In this document: one piece after another, positions 37,906-50,884 of the stretch
How positions within the stretch are numbered: position 1 is the stretch's first letter
Layout of the letters: every line of letters starts with the position of its first letter
Assembly (NCBI GenBank): GCA_016793065.1
Contig: JAEULV010000010.1
Location: forward strand, 62,001 to 126,000
Length of the DNA stretch: 64,000 nt
Direction of reading: 5' to 3'
DNA from: Hyphomicrobiaceae bacterium
Lineage (GTDB): Bacteria; Pseudomonadota; Alphaproteobacteria; Rhizobiales; Ancalomicrobiaceae
The notes under the pieces: generated by a model
Database searches by the model: none
What the model was told of the DNA's origin: nothing
Seen by the model: the letters and a program-made list of their open reading frames with translations, nothing else
Translations under genes and position numbers: made by a program

Positions 37906-38313
37906 ATGTTCCGCAAGTCGATTGCCACCGTCGCCATCACCCTTGCCACCCTGTCGGTGCTCGCCGCCCCGGCCCTTGCCCAGTCCAAGGCCAACCATTC
38001 GCGCGGTTCGAACCCCTCGCCCTCCAATACCAGCAACGGCGGCAATGGCGCCGACTCGGCGATCAACGATCGCTACGTCGCTGTCTTCGAGCGCCGCAAG
38101 CCGGTCAAGGTTCCCTACCGCGCGATCGCGTCCTGCGATGACCGCCACTATTTCCAGAAGCTCGCCAACGGCCGGCTCGCCGCGATCGACTGCATCGAAG
38201 TCAAGCGCGCCATCCGCCCGGAATACCTCGCCGGCTATTCCTGCTCGCGCATGCTGGTCGAATACGGCCGCCCCAACGTCTTCGTCTCCCGCCTCTCCTG
38301 CACCCAGGGCTGA
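37906..38313 (+). CDS. Secreted hypothetical protein
   Basis: A 135-residue protein not recognised as a named family. A clear signal peptide ends at ALA-25 (APALA-QSK). A Ser/Asn/Gly-rich linker (about residues 28-50) precedes a compact domain with four cysteines (SCDD, DCIE, SCSR, SCTQ) that could form two disulfides. AAGGAG is correctly placed before ATG 37906. Probably periplasmic or exported. Monocistronic. Confidence 0.75.
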   Translation: MFRKSIATVAITLATLSVLAAPALAQSKANHSRGSNPSPSNTSNGGNGADSAINDRYVAVFERRKPVKVPYRAIASCDDRHYFQKLANGRLAAIDCIEVKRAIRPEYLAGYSCSRMLVEYGRPNVFVSRLSCTQG

Positions 38314-38334
38314 CCCCGGCCGGCGCGGCGTTCC

Positions 38335-38353
38335 CGCCGATCGCGAACGCCGC
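38335..38353. terminator. Short hairpin between convergent genes
   Basis: GCGGCGTTC at 38335-38343 pairs with GAACGCCGC at 38345-38353, but the two arms are separated by a stretch of the line break at only one base, so the real stem is shorter, with the loop taken from its inner bases. No T tract follows. Weak terminator candidate for both neighbours. Confidence 0.25.
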
Positions 38354-38364
38354 CGGCGCCGCTC

Positions 38365-39309
38365 TCAGGCCCGGGGATGCGCCCGGGCATAGATCTCCAT
38401 CAGCCGGGTCGTGTCGACCGCCGTATAGACCTGCGTCGTCGACAGGCTGGCATGACCAAGCAATTCCTGGATGGTGCGCAGATCGCCTCCGGCGGCCAGC
38501 AGGTGGGTGGCGAAGGAATGGCGCAGCGCATGTGGCGTCGCCGTGTCCGGCAGCCCCAGCGCCCCGCGCAGCCGCTCCATCGCCAGCTGGATCAGGCGCG
38601 GACTGAGCGGCCCGCCCTTGGCGCCGCGAAACAGCGCATCGTCCGGCGCGAGCCGCCAGGGGCACTGGCGGATATAGGTCTCGACCGCCGCCCGCACCGC
38701 CGGCAACACCGGCACCACCCGTTCCTTATTGCCCTTGCCGATGACGCGCAGCGCCTCGACCTCGCCGGTCGGCGCCTCGGCCCGCGTCAACCGCAACGCC
38801 TCGCCGATGCGCAGGCCGCAGCCATAGAGCAGAGCCAGCACGGCGGCATCCCGCGCCGCGATCCACGGCTCCTCCGCCAGGCTCTCGTCGGCATCGGTCA
38901 GCCGCAACGCCGCGCCGACATCCACCGGCTTCGGCAGCCCGCGCGGCGCCTTGGGCGAGCGCACCGCCGAGAACGCCGCCCCGTTCAACTCGCCCCGCCG
39001 CTCCAGGAACCGCACCAGCGAGCGGATGCCCGCCAGCTCCCGCCCGAGCGAGCGCGCCTCAAGCCCGGCATTGCGCCGCCGCGCCATGAACGACCGCAGG
39101 TCCGCCGGCCGCAGCCTGCCGAGATCGGCGATCGTCGGCGGTTGCGCCAGATGCAGCGTCAGGAACGACAGGAACTGCCGGCCGTCGCGGCCATAGGCCT
39201 CGATCGTTCGCGGCGAATAGCGCCGCTCGCTCGCCAGATGCCGCAGCCAGTCGGCGACCGCGGCCGCGAGATCGGGCGCGGCAATCAGGATCGGCGCGGC
39301 GGCATTCAT
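38365..39309 (-). CDS. xerC: Tyrosine recombinase XerC
   Basis: A 314-residue tyrosine recombinase. An N-terminal SAM-like DNA-binding domain (RRYSPRTIEAYGRD) precedes the catalytic domain with YGCGLRIGEALRL (Arg), GKGNKERVVPV (Lys), TPHALRHSFATHLL (His-x-x-Arg) and GHASLSTTQVYT (His and nucleophilic Tyr). It resolves chromosome dimers at dif with XerD. In Alphaproteobacteria xerC is often next to priA, which lies divergently here. This location argues for chromosomal XerC, not a phage integrase. Confidence 0.9.
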   Translation of the reverse strand: MNAAAPILIAAPDLAAAVADWLRHLASERRYSPRTIEAYGRDGRQFLSFLTLHLAQPPTIADLGRLRPADLRSFMARRRNAGLEARSLGRELAGIRSLVRFLERRGELNGAAFSAVRSPKAPRGLPKPVDVGAALRLTDADESLAEEPWIAARDAAVLALLYGCGLRIGEALRLTRAEAPTGEVEALRVIGKGNKERVVPVLPAVRAAVETYIRQCPWRLAPDDALFRGAKGGPLSPRLIQLAMERLRGALGLPDTATPHALRHSFATHLLAAGGDLRTIQELLGHASLSTTQVYTAVDTTRLMEIYARAHPRA

Positions 39310-39549
39310 CGATGGATTGTCCTTTCGCCGGAGGTCAGGTCGCCGCCATGGCGCCCGGTCCGAACCCGGCACGCGCGTCTCGCTCGCTCCGGCTTGTCGG
39401 GCAAGTGTCGACGCTGCCGCTGAAGGCCGGGTTAAGAGCCTTCCCGCCCCGATCCGGGAAGGCTCTTCGCCGCCGTCGCGCCGCTCCTCCCGCTCGCCCC
39501 CCGCCGCCTGCTATGCTCGCCGCCGACGACCCCGAATCGTGGAGGCCCC

Positions 39550-41721
39550 GTGGCCCGTGCAGTCGTGCCGGTGCTGGTGCCGGTGGCGCTTGAAGGACCG
39601 TTTTCCTACCGGGTTCCGGCCGACATGACCGTCGCGCCCGGCGCGATCGTGCATGTGCCATTCGGTCCCCGCCAGGTGATCGGCGTCGTCTGGGACGGCA
39701 TGCCCGACGGCTCGGTCGGCGACAACCGCCTGCGCGACATCATCCGCGTCTACGATTGCCCGCCGATCGGCCCCGACCTGCGCCGCTTCGTCGACTGGGT
39801 CGCCCATTACTACCTCGCGCCGCGCGGCCAGGTGCTGCGCATGGTGCTGCGCGCCCCCGAGGCGCTCGATCCCGAGCCGTCAATTCCCGGCGTCCGCCGC
39901 GCCGGCGCCGCGCCCGAACGGCTGACCACCGCCCGCCAGCGCGTGTTGCAACTGATCGACGAAGGCTTCGCCTGGTCGAAATCCGGGCTCGCCGCCTCCG
40001 CCGGCGTCTCCTCCTCGGTCATCGACGGACTGATCGGCGCCGGCACGCTCGAGGCGGCGATGCTGCCGCCCCCCGCTGCCGTCGCCCGCCCCGAACCGGA
40101 CTATTGCCCCGCCGCCCTCAACGCCGAACAGACCATCGCCGCCGACCATCTCGTCGCCGCCATCGAGGCGCGCCGCTATGCCGTCACCCTGCTCGACGGC
40201 GTCACCGGCTCCGGCAAGACCGAGACCTTCTTCGAGGCGATCGCCGCCACCCTGCGCCAGGGCCGGCAGGCCGTGGTGATGATGCCGGAAATCGCCCTGA
40301 CCGGCGCCGTCCTCGCCCGCTTCGAGGCCCGCTTCGGCGCCCGCCCCGGCGAGTGGCATTCCGATGTCGCCCCGCGCCAGCGCGCCCGCCTCTGGCGCGG
40401 CTTGGCCAATGGCGACGTCCAGGTCGTCGTCGGTGCCCGGTCCTCGCTGTTCCTGCCCTTCCGCGATCTCGGCCTCATCGTCGTCGACGAGGAACACGAC
40501 ACCGCCTACAAGCAGGAAGACCGGGTGCCCTACAATGCCCGCGACATGGCGGTGGTGCGCGGCCATATCGGCGGTTTTCCGGTCATTCTCGCCTCCGCCA
40601 CGCCCTCCATCGAGACCAAGGCCAATGCCCTTGCCGGCCGCTATGCCGAGGTCACGCTGTCGGAGCGCGCCGGCGACGCCCGCCTGCCCCGCCTCTCGAC
40701 CGTCGACCTGCGCCGCCACAAGCCCGAATTCGGCCGCTTCCTATCGCCGCTGCTGTGCGAGGAGGTCGACAAGACCCTCGATCGCGGCGAACAGGCGCTG
40801 CTGTTCCTCAACCGGCGCGGCTACGCGCCGCTCACACTGTGCCGCTCCTGCGGCCATCGCTTCCAATGCCCGCAATGCACCACCTGGATGGTCGAGCACC
40901 GCTTTCGCGGCGTGTTGATGTGCCATTGCTGCGGCCATTCGATCCGCACGCCGCAATCCTGCCCGGCCTGCGGCGATCTCGACAGCCTCGTCGCCTGCGG
41001 CCCTGGCGTCGAGCGCATCGCCGAGGAGGTCGCCGAACGCTTCGCCGGCCGCCGCACCCTCGTGCTGTCCTCCGACACCCCCGGCGGCACCGCCCGGCTG
41101 CGGCTGGAGCTCGAATCCATCGCCAGGGGCGAGGTCGATCTCATCATCGGCACCCAGCTCGTCGCCAAGGGCCACAACTTCCCCGGTCTCGCCCTCGTCG
41201 GCGTCGTCGACGCCGATCTCGGCCTCGCCAACGGCGATCCGCGCGCCGCCGAGCGCACCTTCCAGATGCTCGCCCAGGTCACCGGCCGCGCCGGCCGCTT
41301 CTCCGGCGAGGGACGCGGCCTGCTGCAGACCCACGCGCCCGACCACCCGGTGATCAAGGCGATCGTCGCCGGCGACCGCGACGGCTTTTATGCCCACGAA
41401 CTGCAGGAACGCCGCCTCGCCGGCCTGCCGCCCTACGGCCGGCTCGCCGCGCTCGTCGTCTCGGCCGACACCCGCGACGCCGCCCACGCCTTCGCCCGCG
41501 CCGTCGCCGCCAATGCCCCCGCCGATCCTGACTTCACCCTCTACGGCCCGGTCGAGGCACCGATCGCCGTCATCCGCGGCCGTCACCGATTCCGCATGCT
41601 GCTGAAAGCCCCGCGCGCCGCCGACATGCAGGCCTATCTCACCCGCTGGCTGGCGGCTACACCTAAGGAACAGGGGGGTCGCCGCCTGCATGTCGACATC
41701 GACCCCCAGAGCTTTTTGTGA
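39550..41721 (+). CDS. priA: Primosomal replication restart helicase PriA
   Basis: A 723-residue helicase with a GTG start at 39550. Residues 1-110 form the 3'-end-binding domain, and the helicase core has GVTGSGKTE (Walker A), VVDEEHD (DEEH box) and later motifs. A zinc-binding insertion has eight cysteines in CRSCGH, CPQC, CHCCGH and CPACG. It reloads the replisome at stalled forks. A priA-atp neighbourhood is common in Alphaproteobacteria. Confidence 0.93.
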   Translation: MARAVVPVLVPVALEGPFSYRVPADMTVAPGAIVHVPFGPRQVIGVVWDGMPDGSVGDNRLRDIIRVYDCPPIGPDLRRFVDWVAHYYLAPRGQVLRMVLRAPEALDPEPSIPGVRRAGAAPERLTTARQRVLQLIDEGFAWSKSGLAASAGVSSSVIDGLIGAGTLEAAMLPPPAAVARPEPDYCPAALNAEQTIAADHLVAAIEARRYAVTLLDGVTGSGKTETFFEAIAATLRQGRQAVVMMPEIALTGAVLARFEARFGARPGEWHSDVAPRQRARLWRGLANGDVQVVVGARSSLFLPFRDLGLIVVDEEHDTAYKQEDRVPYNARDMAVVRGHIGGFPVILASATPSIETKANALAGRYAEVTLSERAGDARLPRLSTVDLRRHKPEFGRFLSPLLCEEVDKTLDRGEQALLFLNRRGYAPLTLCRSCGHRFQCPQCTTWMVEHRFRGVLMCHCCGHSIRTPQSCPACGDLDSLVACGPGVERIAEEVAERFAGRRTLVLSSDTPGGTARLRLELESIARGEVDLIIGTQLVAKGHNFPGLALVGVVDADLGLANGDPRAAERTFQMLAQVTGRAGRFSGEGRGLLQTHAPDHPVIKAIVAGDRDGFYAHELQERRLAGLPPYGRLAALVVSADTRDAAHAFARAVAANAPADPDFTLYGPVEAPIAVIRGRHRFRMLLKAPRAADMQAYLTRWLAATPKEQGGRRLHVDIDPQSFL

Positions 41722-42029
41722 CCGCGAAAGCCCTCCCGCGTCGGCAACGCAATCCATTGGCCCGAAAGCACTTATCGCAATTCCGCCACTTTTTCCCCGC
41801 TCGCCGCCCCGACAAATAGAACCGATTTGGCGCCGGCGCCGGCCGGCCAATTGCGACGAAGGTTCCGGTTGGAGCGGTTGCGCACCCCCAAAGCCTGTGC
41901 TAGAGCACCGCCGACATTCGGGGAACGGCCTTAAGACAGCCGACGAACGAATTACAAAAAACGAATTTTTTCAACGACCTACGGATGCACGTTGCATACG
42001 CGGGTCGAAGCCACGTGAGTTGGGATCCG
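41722..42029 (+). promoter_or_regulatory. Intergenic region upstream of the atp operon
   Basis: About 310 bases, becoming AT-rich from 41935 to 41975 (AATTACAAAAAACGAATTTTTTC). It should carry the atp operon promoter, although no clear -35/-10 pair is assigned. No gene is supported. Confidence 0.4.
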
Positions 42030-42592
42030 GTGACTGATACGAACTCCATCGTGTCGGGTGTCGCGCAACGCTACGCGAGCGCCCTATTCGAACTAGCGTT
42101 GGAGGGCGGAGCCCTCGACGCGGTTTCCGCCGATCTCGACGCGCTCGAAGGCGTCATCGCTGGCAGCGATGATCTCGGCCGTCTGGTTCGCTCCCCGGTG
42201 TTTACCTCGGACGAACAGGTCCGGGCGATCACGGCTGTGCTCGACAAGACCGGCATTGGTGGCCTCGCCGCCAATCTCGTGAAGGTCGCCGCCAAGAATC
42301 GCCGGCTGTTCTCCGTGCCGGACATGATCAAGGGCTACCGCGTCCTGCTTGCCGCCCATCGCGGCGAGACGCGCGCCGAGGTCACCTCGGCCGAAGCCCT
42401 GAAGCCTGAACATGTTGCCGCCCTGAAGGATGCCCTTTCGGGTGCCGCGGGCGGCAAGGATGTCATCGTCGAAACCAAGGTCGATGCCTCGTTGATCGGT
42501 GGCCTGATCGTCAAGATCGGCTCCCGCATGATCGACGCTTCGCTGAAAACCAAACTCGCCACCCTCAAGGTCGCACTGAAAGAGGTCCGCTA

Positions 42593-42593
<1 letters not shown>
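42030..42593 (+). CDS. atpH: ATP synthase subunit delta
   Basis: A 187-residue delta (OSCP) subunit. [18 protein letters not shown] is typical of Hyphomicrobiales, and the C-terminal [20 protein letters not shown] forms the stator-binding part. GTG 42030 is chosen, giving the usual family length; GTG 42015 is possible. The stop overlaps the atpA start (TAATG). It joins the F1 crown to the peripheral stalk. Confidence 0.9.
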
Positions 42594-44122
<1,529 letters not shown>

Positions 44123-44144
44123 ATCGGCAAAGGGCTGATCGGCC

Positions 44145-46476
<2,332 letters not shown>

Positions 46477-46488
46477 GGATCACGCCCT

Positions 46489-46890
46489 ATGGCCGAGAAG
46501 TTCCAGTTCGATCTCGTCAGCCCTGAGAAGCTGCTCTACTCGGCCCATGCCGAGCAGGTGGTGGTGCCGGGCGTCGAAGGCGATTTCGGCGTGCTCGCCG
46601 GCCACGCCCCGCTCATCTCGATCGTCCGCACGGGCCTCGTCGAGGTGAAGGGCAGCGAGGACGGCGACATGCGCATTTTCGTGCGCGGCGGTCTGGCCGA
46701 GGTCACCCCGGCCGGGCTGACGCTGCTGGCCGAAGAGGCGATGCCGTTTGAGGATCTGAGCGCCGCCGATCTCGACGGCCGGATCAAGAATCTCGAGGAA
46801 GACGTTGCCGACGCCCGGGACGAAAAAGCCCGGAATCGCGCGTCTGAAGCGCTGGACCAGCTCCGCCAGGTCCGCGCCCTTCTGAACTAG
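46489..46890 (+). CDS. atpC: ATP synthase subunit epsilon
   Basis: A 133-residue epsilon subunit. KFQFDLVSPEKLLYS and VPGVEGDFGVLAGHAPLI form the N-terminal beta sandwich, and a C-terminal helical hairpin follows. It couples rotation and inhibits hydrolysis. Last gene of the operon, 12 bases after atpD. Confidence 0.93.
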   Translation: MAEKFQFDLVSPEKLLYSAHAEQVVVPGVEGDFGVLAGHAPLISIVRTGLVEVKGSEDGDMRIFVRGGLAEVTPAGLTLLAEEAMPFEDLSAADLDGRIKNLEEDVADARDEKARNRASEALDQLRQVRALLN

Positions 46891-47032
46891 GCGCCGTTAA
46901 CCTCTAACCCCTTCCCGGAACTAAGGAATTGGGGTCCGCGTTAACTTATGCGGGCTTCAAACGCCTGTCATTTTGTGGCAGGGTCCCGCGCAATTGGGGT
47001 GGCCGCCAACGAGCGGTGCAAGGAAGTGCCAC

Positions 47033-47908
47033 ATGACGAAAGCGGGCTGGACGCTCGACGACATCGCGTGGGAGCGGTTCGATCCGAGCAAAGTCGATCA
47101 GAACATACTGATGGCGGTGAAGGCCGCCTCGGTCGTGGAATACAATGCGCCTGACTATGTCGGCTATCTGAAGGCCGTCTTTCCGGACGATGCCGCACTG
47201 CACCAGACCTTCGAGCAGTGGGGCCGCGAGGAGACTCAGCACGGTGACGCACTCGCCCGCTGGGTGAAGCTCGCCGATCCGACCTTCGATTTCGAGAAGA
47301 CCTTTGCGGCATTCCGCGCCGGCTACCAGCCGCCTCATTTCGATGGTGCGGACGGGTCGGTGCGCGGGTCGCCGCGCGGCGAGCTGATCGCCCGCTGTGT
47401 CGTCGAATCCGGTACCACCTCGTATTACTCGGCCCTGCGCGACGCGACGGTCGAACCGGTGCTGAAGCAGATCGTCTCACATATCGCGGGCGACGAGATG
47501 CGCCACTGGAAGCTGTTCTATGATCTGCAGCAGGCGCAGCCGGAGCTGTCGTTCTGGCGCAAGCTGAAGATCGCCGCCGGCCGTCTCGGCGAGGCCGAGG
47601 ACGACGAACTCGCCTATGCCTATTACTGCGCCAACACGCCGATCGAGCGCATCGGGATCGACCCGTATGACCGCAAGGCCTGCGCGAAGGCTTATGAGAC
47701 GCGTCTGCTGCGCGTATGGCGCCCGCAGCATCTGCAGCGCGCCATCGGCATGGTCGCGATCGCCATCGGCATGAAGCCGCGCAGCTGGGTTGCGCGCGGT
47801 GCGGCCAAGCTGATCTGGACGGCGGTGAAGTTCAAGAACCGCCACGCCATGAAGGCCGAGGCGCGCGCCGCCAACCGTGGCGGCGTGCCGCTCGCACGCG
47901 CGGCCTAA
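47033..47908 (+). CDS. Ferritin-like domain protein
   Basis: A 291-residue protein with a predicted four-helix diiron fold. Candidate iron ligands are E in [17 protein letters not shown] (ExxH), E in CVVESGTTS, and GDEMRHWK (ExxH). The ExxH pair recalls acyl-ACP desaturase and ferritin-like oxidases. AAGGAAG precedes ATG 47033. Function is unknown; it may be a diiron oxidase or hydroxylase. Its stop overlaps the convergent rppH stop by four bases. Confidence 0.75.
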   Translation: MTKAGWTLDDIAWERFDPSKVDQNILMAVKAASVVEYNAPDYVGYLKAVFPDDAALHQTFEQWGREETQHGDALARWVKLADPTFDFEKTFAAFRAGYQPPHFDGADGSVRGSPRGELIARCVVESGTTSYYSALRDATVEPVLKQIVSHIAGDEMRHWKLFYDLQQAQPELSFWRKLKIAAGRLGEAEDDELAYAYYCANTPIERIGIDPYDRKACAKAYETRLLRVWRPQHLQRAIGMVAIAIGMKPRSWVARGAAKLIWTAVKFKNRHAMKAEARAANRGGVPLARAA

Positions 47909-48399
47909 GGCTTCGCGAGCGCCTTAACGCGGCTGCCGAACTCGGCAACCAGCGCTTCGTACAGCGCCTTCTTGAAGGGGACGATCAGCTTCGGCAGGTC
48001 GTCCACCGGGGCCCAGCGCCAGGCTTCAAACTCAGGCTCGTGCAGGTCGAGGCGGATCTCGCTTTCCTTGCCCGTGAAGCGCGCCAGAAACCATTTCTGC
48101 GTCTGGCCGCGATACTTGCCCTTCAACGCCTTGCCGAGCAGCTCGGGCGGCAGGTCGTAGTTCAGCCAGTCCTTGCTCTCGGCAATGATCTCGATGGACC
48201 GAATGCCGGTCTCTTCGAAGAGCTCACGGCGTGCCGCCTCTTCCAGATCCTCGCCCTTGTCGATACCGCCCTGCGGCATCTGCCAGGCTTCGCCCGCCTC
48301 GCGGTCGATACGGCTGCCGACGAACACGCCGCCTTTGCCGTCCGTCAGCATGACGCCGACGCAGGGGCGGTAGGGCAGGTTTGTCTTGTCCTTGCTCAC
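47905..48399 (-). CDS. rppH: RNA pyrophosphohydrolase RppH
   Basis: A 164-residue Nudix hydrolase. The Nudix box starts at [12 protein letters not shown] and ends with [10 protein letters not shown], preserving G-x5-E-x7-RE-x2-[11 protein letters not shown] and QMPQGGID are RppH-specific. It removes pyrophosphate from mRNA 5' ends to trigger decay. It overlaps the end of the YibQ-like gene by four bases and ends the long minus-strand block. Confidence 0.93.
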   Translation of the reverse strand: MSKDKTNLPYRPCVGVMLTDGKGGVFVGSRIDREAGEAWQMPQGGIDKGEDLEEAARRELFEETGIRSIEIIAESKDWLNYDLPPELLGKALKGKYRGQTQKWFLARFTGKESEIRLDLHEPEFEAWRWAPVDDLPKLIVPFKKALYEALVAEFGSRVKALAKP

Positions 48400-49334
48400 G
48401 ACGCGGGCGCGACGGCGAGCGCGCTGGCCGGGACGAGGACAATGCCCTCATTCTCCAGTGCGCCGATCCAGATCTTCAGCCGGGTAAGCGTCGTCGGCGC
48501 AGGTGTGACGATGATCAGCGCTGCGCCGGATTTGCGCGCCAATGCGTTCAGCCGCTCGAACGCTGCGTCGGCATCGGCTGCCGAGGCGCTTGCCGGCAAG
48601 GTGACAGCGGCGGCGGCTGTCTCGACGCGCGCGCCGTCAAATCCCTTGGCGCCAGCATGCGCCCAGACGAGGCCGCCGGGGCCTGCCTTGTCGAAGAGCG
48701 GCGCCATCGTCTCGGCGCTTTCCAGCGCCGGGCTGCCGGGGGCGAAGACGAGACCCGGAAAGCCGGTGAAGCGCGCCATCGACCATTCCAGGCGCTGCGC
48801 GTTCTCCGCCGCCGAAAGCGAGGTCAGCAGCGCCTGCGGCCCGGCATCGTTGGCGGGATAGCCCTGCGGTTCAACCGGCACGTCCAGGAACACTTCATGG
48901 CCGTCGGCACGGGCGGCGTCGGCGTCCTTCTGCAGGTCGCGGCCATAGGCGCTGAGCGCCAGCGTGACGTCTGGCGGCAGATCGGCAATCGCCCCACCCG
49001 TGATGCGCGCCGAAAGGCCCAGACCGCGCACGATCACGGCGACGCGCGGGCGTCCATCGGCTGCCGGTGCGGCGCGGCGATACGTGGCGGGATCGGCGAG
49101 CGGGCGTACGGTTTCGATCTCGGGCGCGGTTTCGGATGCGTGGGCCGTGCCGGTCGTGACGAAGGCGCTGGCGCCAGCCTTCCCGCCATTGAGGCTGGAC
49201 GCGGCCACAGCGACGAGCGCGATAACGGCGACCGCCCAGGAGAGCGCAGAAATGCGGGCCCGCGCCGTCATCGGGCGCGTGCGCAGGTTCAGGCGTGGCA
49301 CACGCACGCCCTTCAGGATCGCCGAAACGGCCAT
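48396..49334 (-). CDS. Divergent polysaccharide deacetylase (YibQ-like)
   Basis: A 312-residue protein with an N-terminal membrane anchor (about residues 28-48). [31 protein letters not shown] and [11 protein letters not shown] belong to the divergent polysaccharide deacetylase fold. It lies between rppH and ctpA as in other Alphaproteobacteria. Periplasmic; the metal site typical of active deacetylases seems incomplete, so activity is doubtful. Confidence 0.82.
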   Translation of the reverse strand: MAVSAILKGVRVPRLNLRTRPMTARARISALSWAVAVIALVAVAASSLNGGKAGASAFVTTGTAHASETAPEIETVRPLADPATYRRAAPAADGRPRVAVIVRGLGLSARITGGAIADLPPDVTLALSAYGRDLQKDADAARADGHEVFLDVPVEPQGYPANDAGPQALLTSLSAAENAQRLEWSMARFTGFPGLVFAPGSPALESAETMAPLFDKAGPGGLVWAHAGAKGFDGARVETAAAAVTLPASASAADADAAFERLNALARKSGAALIIVTPAPTTLTRLKIWIGALENEGIVLVPASALAVAPAS

Positions 49335-49389
49335 GGCCGGACCATCGCGTGAGCGCGGTTAACGGCGGGTTTACGGAGGTTAATAGCGA

Positions 49390-49418
49390 ACGGGCGGCGC
49401 CTGGTGAGCGCCGCCCGT
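49390..49418 (-). terminator. Hairpin terminator of ctpA
   Basis: A perfect 11-bp stem ACGGGCGGCGC/GCGCCGCCCGT with loop CTGGTGA. It is 27 bases past the ctpA stop. The T run after it is weak. Confidence 0.55.
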
Positions 49419-49444
49419 CAAAAGGCTTGGCGTGGGACCGCCGC

Positions 49445-50830
49445 TTATTGCGGGTTGGCCGGGGCCGTGGGCGCCAGCGGATCGGCCGGCGCCTCGGGGG
49501 CGGCGGCGACCACTTTCTTCTGTTCGATGCCCAGCGGCTTCATGCCGTTGCGCACGAATTTCAGCGCGTAGTCGAGCTGGAAATCTTCGGTCTTGTCGCC
49601 GGCGGCCGGATACACGACGCCGAGCGTGCGCGGCTCGGCCGGGCCGTCGGCTTCCTCGCCGTCGAGATGGCCGGGCAGGCTCGCCTCGGAGCGGCGGCGG
49701 CTTTCGATTTCCTTCTCCTCGTCCGAGTCCTTGGGCTTCATGTGGATTTCCCAATCCGGCTCGATGCCGTGGGCCTGAATCGAACGGCCCGACGGCGTGT
49801 AGTACTTGGCGGTGGTGAGGCGCAGCGCGCCTTCGCCCGAACCCAGCGGAATGATCGTCTGCACCGAGCCCTTGCCGAAGGACAGCGTGCCGATGACGGT
49901 CGCGCGGCCCTGGTCCTGCAGCGCACCGGCGACGATTTCGCTCGCCGAGGCCGACCCGCCGTTCACCAGCACGACAACCGGCTTGCCGTTCGTGTCGTCA
50001 CCTGAACGCGCGGTGTAGCGCTGGACGTCCTGCGGATCGCGGCCGCGGGTCGAGACGATCTCGCCGCGATCGAGGAAGGCATCGGAGACCGAGATCGACT
50101 GGTCGAGCAGGCCGCCGGGATTGTTGCGGAGGTCGAGGACGTAACCCTTCAGGTTGCCGCCGGCTTCCTTGTTGATCGCCGCGAAGGCCGCCGCGACGCC
50201 GCTCTCGGTCTGTTCGTTGAACGACGAAATGCGGATGTAACCGATATCGCCGCCTTCGACGCGGTACTTCACGCTGTCGACCCGCACCAGCGCGCGCTGC
50301 AGCTTGAAGTCGAGCGGCTTGTCAGCGCCGGGGCGCGCGATGGTGAGATTCACCTCGGTGCCGACCGCGCCGCGCATCTTTTCCACCGCCTGGTTCAGCG
50401 TGAAGCCGCGGATCTGCATGCCGTCGATATGGGTGATGAAATCGCCCGCCTTGATCCCGGCGCGCGCGGCCGGCGTGTCGTCGATCGGCGCGATGACCTT
50501 CACGAAGTCGTTCTCGATGGTGACCTCGATGCCGACGCCGCCGAACTCGCCGCGGGTCTGCACCTGCATGTCGGTGAAGTCCTTGGCGTCCATGTAGCTC
50601 GAATGCGGATCGAGCGAGGTCAGCATGCCGTTGATGGCAAACTTCACGAGGTCCGCGTCTTCGACTTCACGGACATAGTTGGCGCGCACACGCTCGAATA
50701 CGTCGCCGAACAGGTTGAGCTGGCGATAGGTCTCGGAGCTCGCCTCGACATGGCCGAAATTGACCATCAGCGCCGTCGCGGCGACGCCTGCGGTCATGCC
50801 CATCAGTCCGGCGAGAAAGGTGCTCTTCAT
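49445..50830 (-). CDS. ctpA: C-terminal processing peptidase (S41 family)
   Basis: A 461-residue protease. An N-terminal signal anchor precedes a PDZ domain (GGVGIEVTIENDFVKVI...GIKAGDFITHIDG). The serine-lysine catalytic site has NGGSASASEIVAGAL (Ser) and TLSFGKGSVQ (Lys). It trims periplasmic or membrane proteins, often murein hydrolases. The adjacent envC-like gene fits with cell-wall turnover control. Confidence 0.92.
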   Translation of the reverse strand: MKSTFLAGLMGMTAGVAATALMVNFGHVEASSETYRQLNLFGDVFERVRANYVREVEDADLVKFAINGMLTSLDPHSSYMDAKDFTDMQVQTRGEFGGVGIEVTIENDFVKVIAPIDDTPAARAGIKAGDFITHIDGMQIRGFTLNQAVEKMRGAVGTEVNLTIARPGADKPLDFKLQRALVRVDSVKYRVEGGDIGYIRISSFNEQTESGVAAAFAAINKEAGGNLKGYVLDLRNNPGGLLDQSISVSDAFLDRGEIVSTRGRDPQDVQRYTARSGDDTNGKPVVVLVNGGSASASEIVAGALQDQGRATVIGTLSFGKGSVQTIIPLGSGEGALRLTTAKYYTPSGRSIQAHGIEPDWEIHMKPKDSDEEKEIESRRRSEASLPGHLDGEEADGPAEPRTLGVVYPAAGDKTEDFQLDYALKFVRNGMKPLGIEQKKVVAAAPEAPADPLAPTAPANPQ

Positions 50831-50884
50831 CTGGCTACGCCTCGTCTTCGAACCGGGGTGAAACGCACCCCGAACGCAACTCGC

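Noticed and set aside
38365-39309. Phage integrase
   Set aside because: It is a tyrosine recombinase, but its size, motifs and position beside priA fit chromosomal XerC.
46891-46950. Possible terminator after atpC
   Set aside because: The CCCCTTCC/GGAATTGGGG pairing is interrupted and has no T tract, so it was not annotated.
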